In this document: positions 14,418 to 20,298 of the stretch, piece by piece
How the letters are laid out: every line of letters begins with the position of its first letter
Numbering within the stretch: position 1 is the first letter of the stretch
NCBI GenBank assembly: GCA_031255955.1
Contig: JAIRRO010000092.1
Span: forward strand, 1 to 20,298
Direction: 5' to 3'
DNA from: Oscillospiraceae bacterium
Lineage (GTDB): Bacteria; Bacillota; Clostridia; Oscillospirales; Oscillospiraceae
Length of the DNA: 20,298 bases
The notes under the pieces: model-generated
What the model was told of the DNA's origin: nothing
Database searches by the model: none
What the model saw: the letters and a program-made list of their open reading frames with translations, nothing else
Translations under genes and position numbers: made by a program

Positions 14418-15676
14418 TGAGACGGGCGGGCGGAGACTCTTTCATAAAGCTGATAACGGGGCTGCTTTTCGCCGCGTTTACGCTTTACTGCGGTCTTAAT
14501 GTCTATCGCTCGCTCGAAAATCCATTCCGCACCGCGCCCGCCGTCGCCTTGACGCTCTCAGAAACGGCGTCGGCGCGCGGCTTCATTGTACGCGAGGAGG
14601 AGCTTCTTCCGGGTGATTTCAGCTTTGCCTCCCCGCGCCTTGACGACGGGGAAAAAGCCGCGCGCGGGCAGCTCGTCGCGGAGCTTTACAGCATTGCGGA
14701 CACCGCCGGGACGGACGCTTATTCCGGCTACGCCGCCTCCGAGCGTATTGAGGAGCTTGAAACGCGGATAAAAAAGCTGCACGCGGCGGCGGCTGCCTCA
14801 CCCGAGGAGCTTGCGCGCCGGACGGAAAACGCTGTTACCACGCTTGCGTATTTGACGGCGCGGCGCGACCTTACAGCCGCGGCGGAGCTGGCTATCGAAG
14901 CCGAAAGCCTTGTGACGGGTGCCTCCGGCAATATCGGCGCGGAGTCCGAGGCGGCGGCGCTTGAAGCGGAGCTGGACGCGCTGCAGATACGTCACTCCGG
15001 GGCAACGCCCGTGTACGCGCCTGTTTCCGGCGTGTTCGCCCGAAGTGTGGACGGCTTTGAGGGCATAACCCCCTCCGGGATCGCAAACCTTACCCCCGAC
15101 GAGTTGGAGGCGCTTTTCGCCTTTCCGGAGGGTCAGCCGGGCGCGGGCAGACTTATCACCGGTACGCGGTGGTATCTTGCGCTGGTTATGGATTCCGCGT
15201 CCGCTGCCGCACTGATAGAGCCGGACAGCGTCACGGTGCGCCTGACGACGCCCGTGCGCGCGGAGTTTACAATGCGCGTTGAGGATGTCGGACGCGGCAG
15301 CGGCGATCGTCGCGTGGTTACGCTCTCGTGCGATTACGGCATGCGGGATATTTTGAATGTCCGCGCCACAGACGCCGAAATTGTATACGGCGAAATTTCG
15401 GGGCTGCGCGTCCCGCGTGACGCCGTGCGGCTGGAGCCGCCGGGCGACGAAAGCGGCGAGAGCGGCGCGAATGGAAACGGCACGGACGGCAATTTGTCGG
15501 CGCTTGAAACGTATGTATACATCGCGGAGGGACACAGGGCAAAGCGCGTGCGCGTCACGATACTGCGCGATTACGGCACGGCGTACATAGTTCAGGGGCG
15601 CTCCTCCATTCTGCGCGACGGCAGCGAGGTCATCGTGAAGGCAAACGGGCTTTACGACGGCAAGGTTGTGCGGTGA
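14417..15676 (+). CDS. HlyD-like single-pass membrane protein (membrane-fusion type)
   Basis: The 419-residue product has one N-terminal membrane helix (about 10-28) after a positive start. A beta/lipoyl-like half domain (about 50-95, with ARGFIVREEELL) follows, then a helical region rich in Ala/Glu (about 115-190). The second lipoyl half is TPVYAPVSGVFA, and a beta-rich C-terminus ends the protein. This order is that of HlyD/RND membrane-fusion adaptors, but no transporter gene is nearby. The start ATG overlaps the hfq stop as TGATG, and a GTG three bases earlier is possible; no good ribosome binding site is visible, so coupling to hfq is likely. Placement ahead of yggS-sepF-divIVA suggests an envelope or division-related role, which is inference. 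Confidence 0.8.
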   Translation: MRRAGGDSFIKLITGLLFAAFTLYCGLNVYRSLENPFRTAPAVALTLSETASARGFIVREEELLPGDFSFASPRLDDGEKAARGQLVAELYSIADTAGTDAYSGYAASERIEELETRIKKLHAAAAASPEELARRTENAVTTLAYLTARRDLTAAAELAIEAESLVTGASGNIGAESEAAALEAELDALQIRHSGATPVYAPVSGVFARSVDGFEGITPSGIANLTPDELEALFAFPEGQPGAGRLITGTRWYLALVMDSASAAALIEPDSVTVRLTTPVRAEFTMRVEDVGRGSGDRRVVTLSCDYGMRDILNVRATDAEIVYGEISGLRVPRDAVRLEPPGDESGESGANGNGTDGNLSALETYVYIAEGHRAKRVRVTILRDYGTAYIVQGRSSILRDGSEVIVKANGLYDGKVVR

Positions 15677-15703
15677 AGGCTTGCACGGTGAAAAGGGGTT
15701 TCT

Positions 15704-16414
15704 ATGGGAACAATCGCTGAAAACATAAAAATAGTGCGCGAGATGATCGCGGACGCCGCCGCTGCCGCAGGACGCGCGCCGGGCGATATTACGCTGGTGG
15801 CGGCGGCGAAGCAGAACAGCGCGGCGCGCGTGCGCGAGGCGATAGCCGCGGGCGTTGACGCCGTGGGGGAAAACCGCGCGCAGGAGATGACGGAAAAGCT
15901 CGGAGAGGGCGCATATAACGGCGCGCCGCTGCATTTTATCGGGCGTTTGCAAACAAACAAGGCTCGCGCCGTCGTAGGGGCGTGCGCGCTTATCGAGTCC
16001 GCGGACAGCGAAAAGCTGCTGCGGGAGATTGGAAAACGCGCCGTCAGCCTTGATATCACGCAAGAGGTGCTGATTGAAATAAATATCGGGCGCGAGGCGG
16101 GAAAGGGCGGCATTATGCCGGAAAAGCTCACGGAAACGCTTGAAAACGCGGCGTCGATAACGGGCGTAAAAATCCGCGGATTGATGGCGATTCCGCCGAT
16201 TTTAACGCAAAATAAAGGGAATCGGCGATTTTTTGACGAAATGCTGAACCTTTTTGTTGACATACAAGGAAAAAAATACGATAATGCTGATATGCGCTTT
16301 TTGTCTATGGGCATGAGCGACAGCTTTCGCGAGGCGATTCGCTCCGGCGCGAATATGGTTCGCATCGGAAGCGCCATATTCGGAGAGCGGAATTATCCCG
16401 TGGCGGCGCCGTAG
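15704..16414 (+). CDS. YggS/YlmE family PLP-binding homeostasis protein
   Basis: The 236-residue product is the small single-domain PLP-barrel protein known as YggS, PLPBP or YlmE. The PLP-binding Lys is K36 in VAAAKQNS. Other conserved blocks are VGENRAQEM, HFIGRLQTNK, SADSEKLL, the GLMAIPP segment and SMGMSDSFREAIRSGANMVRIGSAIFG. It has no known enzymatic reaction and affects PLP levels and amino-acid homeostasis in the cytoplasm. AAAAGGGG before the ATG supports the start. Position directly upstream of sepF matches ylmE-ylmF of Bacillus. Confidence 0.93.
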   Translation: MGTIAENIKIVREMIADAAAAAGRAPGDITLVAAAKQNSAARVREAIAAGVDAVGENRAQEMTEKLGEGAYNGAPLHFIGRLQTNKARAVVGACALIESADSEKLLREIGKRAVSLDITQEVLIEINIGREAGKGGIMPEKLTETLENAASITGVKIRGLMAIPPILTQNKGNRRFFDEMLNLFVDIQGKKYDNADMRFLSMGMSDSFREAIRSGANMVRIGSAIFGERNYPVAAP

Positions 16415-16477
16415 GCGGCAGTCCGTTTTCGGGCGATTTAATCGCAGATTTATCAGTAACATCAGGAGGTTGATTCA

Positions 16478-16939
16478 ATGAGCTTCATTTCCTCAGTCGT
16501 CAAATTTATGAGACCATACGGGGACGACGACGATTTACCCGGCTACACCCCGCCACCGGAGCCGGATATGACGGCGCCGCCGCGCACACCGGCGCAGGCG
16601 CGTTCGTCCTACGGCGGGTTTGAGGAGGCGCGCGGCGGCAAGGTGGTGAATATCCACGCCACGGCGCAGCTTCAGGTGGTGCTTGTCCATCCGGAGAGCT
16701 TTGACAACGTGACGGAGATTGCCGAGCATCTGCGCGAGCGGCGCACGGTGGTGCTCAACCTTGAAAACACAAGCAAGGATGTTATGCGGCGGCTTTTGGA
16801 TTTTCTGGCGGGCTTTGCCTACGCGCAGTCCGGCAGCGTAAAGAAAATCGCCGTCAGCACGTATATCATCACGCCGTATAATGTCAGCCTTATGGGCGAC
16901 CTGATCGACGAGCTGGAGAACAACGGGCTGTACTTTTAA
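16478..16939 (+). CDS. sepF: Cell division protein SepF
   Basis: The 153-residue product starts with a short amphipathic membrane-targeting segment (MSFISSVVKFM), followed by an acidic and Pro-rich linker (about 14-50). The conserved SepF domain follows (about 55-145, with QVVLVHPESFDNVTEIAEHL, RTVVLNLEN and SGSVKKIAVSTYIITPYNV). SepF tethers and bundles FtsZ filaments at the division septum. GGAGG eight to ten bases upstream supports the ATG. It lies 63 bases after yggS and 42 before divIVA. The Bacillus order ylmF-ylmG-ylmH-divIVA is shortened here, because ylmG and ylmH are absent. Confidence 0.95.
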   Translation: MSFISSVVKFMRPYGDDDDLPGYTPPPEPDMTAPPRTPAQARSSYGGFEEARGGKVVNIHATAQLQVVLVHPESFDNVTEIAEHLRERRTVVLNLENTSKDVMRRLLDFLAGFAYAQSGSVKKIAVSTYIITPYNVSLMGDLIDELENNGLYF

Positions 16940-16981
16940 GCACCGGCCTGCAACACATACACAAGTGAGGGGATAAAAGAA

Positions 16982-17686
16982 ATGCTTACACCGGCTGAAA
17001 TTACCGGAAAGGAATTCAAACGCGCCTTATTCACAGGCTATGAGATGGCGGGCGTGGACGAATTTCTTGAGGAGCTACTCGGGGATTACACCGCGCTTTA
17101 CAAGGAGAACGGCATCCTGAAAAACAAGCTGAAGGTGCTTGTGGAAAAAATCGAGGAGTACCGCTCTACAGAGGATTCTATGCGAATGGCGCTGCTGACG
17201 GCGCAAAAAACAGGCGAAGATCTTGTCGCCGCCGCGCAGCAGAAGGGCGCGGAAATCACAGAGCAGATGGAAACCACCGCCGCCGCGCGCCGCGCCGAGC
17301 TGGCGGACGAAATCGCCGACGAACAGGCGCGCCTTGAGGCGGCAGCCCGCGAAACGGGCAACTTTGTCTCCGCGGTGCGCGAGCTTATCGCGACGCACAC
17401 AGACTTTTTATCGCGCCTGTCCTCCATTCGCCGCGAGCGCGAGCCGGAGCCGACGCCGACGCGTGAAGAGGAAATACGCGGCGCGGCGCGAGAGATTGAC
17501 TCCGCCGTCGCGGGAATCGTAGCCCCCGCGCAGGAACAGACGCCGGACGATGAAGGCGAACCGACAAAGCGCTATCCGCCCGGCTCACCCGCCGGACTCA
17601 GCGAGGACGAGCGGCGCGAGCTATCCCCCAGACCGAAAAAGGAACACAAAAATCTGGCGTTCGGCATAAATTTTGAAGGCAGCTGA
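16982..17686 (+). CDS. divIVA: DivIVA-domain protein
   Basis: The 234-residue product starts with the DivIVA lipid-binding motif (LTPAEITGKEFKRALFTGY, then VDEFLEELLGDY), followed by a long coiled coil (about 40-130). A Pro/Glu-rich, probably disordered tail follows, ending in a conserved-looking NLAFGINFEG. DivIVA proteins bind negatively curved membrane at poles and septa and recruit division or sporulation partners. GAGGGG before the ATG supports the start. It lies between sepF and ileS, as in Bacillus. The C-terminal tail is longer than in the Bacillus protein. Confidence 0.92.
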   Translation: MLTPAEITGKEFKRALFTGYEMAGVDEFLEELLGDYTALYKENGILKNKLKVLVEKIEEYRSTEDSMRMALLTAQKTGEDLVAAAQQKGAEITEQMETTAAARRAELADEIADEQARLEAAARETGNFVSAVRELIATHTDFLSRLSSIRREREPEPTPTREEEIRGAAREIDSAVAGIVAPAQEQTPDDEGEPTKRYPPGSPAGLSEDERRELSPRPKKEHKNLAFGINFEGS

Positions 17687-17750
17687 GCCGCCGGTTTCGC
17701 CGCTTGATTTTATTTGCAGCTGAATTGATTTAAGGAGAGACCCAAGCGCT

Positions 17751-20298
17751 ATGAGCCGTGATTATAACCAGACACTTAATCTTCCGAAAACCGACTTTCC
17801 GATGCGCGCCGGACTGGCGAAGCGCGAGCCTGATATGCTCGCGGACTTCATAAAGCGCGATATTTACGGCAGACTGACGCGGAAAAACGCGGACAAGCCG
17901 CTTTTTGTGCTGCACGACGGTCCGCCGTTCCCCAACGGGGATATTCATGTCGGCACGGCTGTAAATAAAATTCTCAAGGACATCATCGTGCGGTATAAAA
18001 ATATGACGGGCTTCAACGCGCCGTATGTCCCCGGCTGGGATACGCACGGGCTGCCCATCGAATCCGCGATGATAAAAAAGAACAAGCTTGACCGCAAAAA
18101 AATGTCCGTGACGGAGTTCCGCGACGCCTGCCGCGCCTTCGCCGGGGATTTTATTGACCGCCAGCGCGAGCAATTTCGGCGGCTTGGCGTCATCGGCGAC
18201 TGGGACAACCCCTATCTTACGATGAATTCGGAATTTGAAGCGGAGGAAATCCGCGTATTCGGGGCGATGTATGAAAAGGGCTATATCTATAAGGGCTTAA
18301 AGCCCGTGTACTGGTGCCCCTCCGACGAAACGGCTCTTGCGGAGGCTGAAATCGAATATGCCGACGACCCCTGCACGGCGATTTTCGTAAAATTTCAACT
18401 GAAGGACGACCTCGGACGGCTGAAAAATCTTGTAGAGAGCCTTAAAAGCACATATTTTGTCATATGGACAACGACGGCTTGGACGCTGCCGGGCAACCTT
18501 GCCGTGTGCCTGAATCCCGATTTGGAATACTCGCTCGTCAAAAGCGGCAACGAGACATACATAATGGCGTCCGCGCTGGTGAAAACCGTCTGCGAAAAGG
18601 CGGGGCTCGGCAACACTGAAATCATCGGGACGCTATCGGGGCGCGAGCTGGAGCTGATGACAGCCCGCCACCCGTTTTATGACCGCGAAAGCCTTGTAAT
18701 CGTCGGCGAGCACGTGACGACGGACGCCGGAACAGGCTGCGTTCACACCGCCCCCGGCTTCGGCGAGGACGACTATAACGTCTGCCGCCGTTATGCGCAG
18801 CTCGGAATGACCGTACCCGTGGACGCGCGCGGCATAATGACGGACGAGGCGCTGCAATCCGAGGGGCAGCACTATTCAAAGGCAAACGACGCGATAATCG
18901 ACGATTTAAGAGCCTCCGGCGCGCTGCTGGCGTCAGAGAACATAACGCACAGCTATCCGCACTGCTGGCGCTGCAAAAAACCGATAATCTTCCGCGCCAC
19001 AGAGCAGTGGTTTGCGTCGGTGGACGCGATAAAGGACGCCGCCGTCGCCGCCTGCGACGATATAGAATGGATACCCGCGTGGGGACGCGAGCGTATGGAA
19101 TCCATGATACGCGAGCGCAGCGACTGGTGCATATCGCGTCAGCGGCAGTGGGCGCTGCCGATACCGGTGTTCTACTGCGACACATGCGGCAAGCCCGTAT
19201 GTACGCCCGACAGCATTGACGCCGTGTCAGAGCTTTTCCGCGAAAAAGGCTCTAACGCGTGGTTCGATACGGACGCCCGCGACATTTTGCCCGCGGGATA
19301 TAAATGCCCGCACTGCGGCGGAGAGCATTTTACAAAGGAAACGGACACGCTGGACGGTTGGTTCGATTCCGGTTCCACACACGCCGCCGTGCTGGAGCGG
19401 CGCGGAGAGCTTGTATCCCCGGCGGATATCTATCTGGAGGGCGGCGACCAATATCGTGGTTGGTTCCAATCCAGCATGCTGACCAGTGTAGCCACGCGCG
19501 GACGCGCGCCGTACAAACGCGTCATCACGCACGGCTGGACGGTGGACGGCGAGGGACGCGCGATGCACAAATCGCTCGGCAACGGCGTGGAGCCGGGCGA
19601 GGTCATTAAGGAATACGGCGCGGACATTCTGCGCCTGTGGGCAACCTCCTCCGATTATCGCACCGATATTCGCATATCCAAGGACATTTTGAAGCAGCTG
19701 TCGGATATTTATCTGAAAATCCGCAACACAGCGCGCTATATCTTAGGAAACCTTGACGGCTTTGACCCCGCCGGGCTCACACCCGTCAGCGAGATGGCGG
19801 AGCTTGACCGCTGGGCGCTCTCCCGCCTTAACGCGCTTGTCGCGCGCGTGCGCTCAAGCTATGAAAAATACGAATATCACCCGATATATCACGGGATTCA
19901 CAACTTCTGCGCTATCGAAATGAGCAGCTTTTATTTCGACATCATCAAGGACAGACTCTATTGCGACGGACACGATTCCCCGTCCGGACGCAGCGCCCGC
20001 AGCGCCATTTATATCATCCTCAGCGCGCTGACAAGAATGCTTGCGCCGATACTGGCGTTCACCGCCGAGGAAATTTGGGCGGCAATGCCCCACGCCACGG
20101 GCGACGACGCGGAGAGCGTGCTGTTTAACGATATGCCCGCCGCAAAGGCTGATTATGAGCTGGATACCGCGACGGAGGGCAAGTGGGAGCGCCTGCTTGC
20201 GCTGCGCGGAGCGGTGAATAAAGCGCTGGAGCTTGCCCGCGCGGAGAAAACAGTGGGCAAGCCGCTGGACGCGGAGGTGACGCTCTTTATCACCGACG
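17751..20298 (+). CDS. ileS: Isoleucyl-tRNA synthetase, cut by the window edge
   Basis: The frame from ATG 17751 (AAGGAGAG upstream at about 17732) stays open to the last base and gives 849 residues, so the C-terminus is missing. Class I signature HVGT (66-69, in NGDIHVGTA) stands for HIGH, and AMHKS (604-608, in GRAMHKSLGN) for KMSKS. The CP1 editing domain lies between (about 185-400, with WTTTAWTLPGNLAV and GTGCVHTAPGFGEDDY). Cys pairs CWRC, CDTC and CPHC and the motif DGWFDSGS are typical of IleRS. It charges tRNA-Ile and edits valine. The 64-base gap behind divIVA is too short for a T-box leader. Both signature variants are familiar in Firmicutes, so activity is expected. Confidence 0.96.
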   Translation, partial: MSRDYNQTLNLPKTDFPMRAGLAKREPDMLADFIKRDIYGRLTRKNADKPLFVLHDGPPFPNGDIHVGTAVNKILKDIIVRYKNMTGFNAPYVPGWDTHGLPIESAMIKKNKLDRKKMSVTEFRDACRAFAGDFIDRQREQFRRLGVIGDWDNPYLTMNSEFEAEEIRVFGAMYEKGYIYKGLKPVYWCPSDETALAEAEIEYADDPCTAIFVKFQLKDDLGRLKNLVESLKSTYFVIWTTTAWTLPGNLAVCLNPDLEYSLVKSGNETYIMASALVKTVCEKAGLGNTEIIGTLSGRELELMTARHPFYDRESLVIVGEHVTTDAGTGCVHTAPGFGEDDYNVCRRYAQLGMTVPVDARGIMTDEALQSEGQHYSKANDAIIDDLRASGALLASENITHSYPHCWRCKKPIIFRATEQWFASVDAIKDAAVAACDDIEWIPAWGRERMESMIRERSDWCISRQRQWALPIPVFYCDTCGKPVCTPDSIDAVSELFREKGSNAWFDTDARDILPAGYKCPHCGGEHFTKETDTLDGWFDSGSTHAAVLERRGELVSPADIYLEGGDQYRGWFQSSMLTSVATRGRAPYKRVITHGWTVDGEGRAMHKSLGNGVEPGEVIKEYGADILRLWATSSDYRTDIRISKDILKQLSDIYLKIRNTARYILGNLDGFDPAGLTPVSEMAELDRWALSRLNALVARVRSSYEKYEYHPIYHGIHNFCAIEMSSFYFDIIKDRLYCDGHDSPSGRSARSAIYIILSALTRMLAPILAFTAEEIWAAMPHATGDDAESVLFNDMPAAKADYELDTATEGKWERLLALRGAVNKALELARAEKTVGKPLDAEVTLFITD

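Noticed and set aside
14798..16063. 421-codon minus-strand ORF opposite the HlyD-like gene and yggS
   Set aside because: It crosses two real genes on the other strand, is rich in Arg/His/Cys and shows no family motif; a GC-rich shadow frame.
17687..17750. T-box riboswitch before ileS
   Set aside because: The gap is only 64 bases, has no T-box core or terminator/antiterminator pair, and cannot hold the usual leader.
1..20298. CRISPR arrays, insertion sequences, tRNA or rRNA genes, prophage or defence genes
   Set aside because: None was seen on reading both strands; the tandem repeats present are short, in-frame and without spacers.

Overview
The window looks like chromosomal backbone from a GC-rich, endospore-forming, anaerobic member of the Firmicutes (class Clostridia, probably an Oscillospirales-like lineage). 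Evidence for this is a forespore sigma factor (sigG) with a sigma-F-type promoter, a clostridial 'reverse' rubrerythrin, an Hfq/MiaA/MutL block, and a ylmE-sepF-divIVA-ileS block like the one beside the division cluster in Bacillus. By eye the sequence is strongly GC-rich and the intergenic promoters are AT-rich islands. The genus assignment is inference only.

Layout. 1-1422: the tail of a possible plus-strand gene and a bidirectional terminator, then a small Thr/Pro-rich lipoprotein and an unrecognised Cys/His plus helix-hairpin-helix protein (both minus strand). 1423-2193: sigG on the plus strand, converging through a shared terminator on a minus-strand pair of an HPr-like protein without the phosphorylatable His and a reverse rubrerythrin. 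3206-6620: uvrA preceded by a DUF2284 Cys-rich protein. 6621-6945: a 325-base stretch without an intact gene that holds a possible antitoxin-gene remnant. 6946-9966: a 2Fe-2S/ASKHA activator (RACE-like) and miaB. 9967-10154: overlapping divergent promoters. 10155-20298: a long plus-strand run of alanine-racemase-like protein, mutL, miaA, hfq, an HlyD-like membrane protein, yggS, sepF, divIVA and ileS (cut by the window edge). Gaps in this run are short and no internal terminator is evident, so it may be transcribed as one unit.

How the genes work together. MiaA and MiaB perform consecutive steps of tRNA A37 modification (i6A, then ms2i6A). MutL and UvrA are repair proteins. YggS, SepF, DivIVA and IleRS form the division-linked block, here without ylmG and ylmH. 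HPr-like protein and rubrerythrin share one strong sigma-A-type promoter whose -10 is overlapped by a perfect 7-bp dyad.

I did not find a clearly new multi-gene system. The most notable observations are an Alr-fold protein whose catalytic Lys aligns to Ser, the His-less HPr, the dyad at the HPr/rubrerythrin promoter, three independent in-frame tandem duplications with a 21-bp period, and the uncharacterised Cys/His-HhH protein next to sigG.
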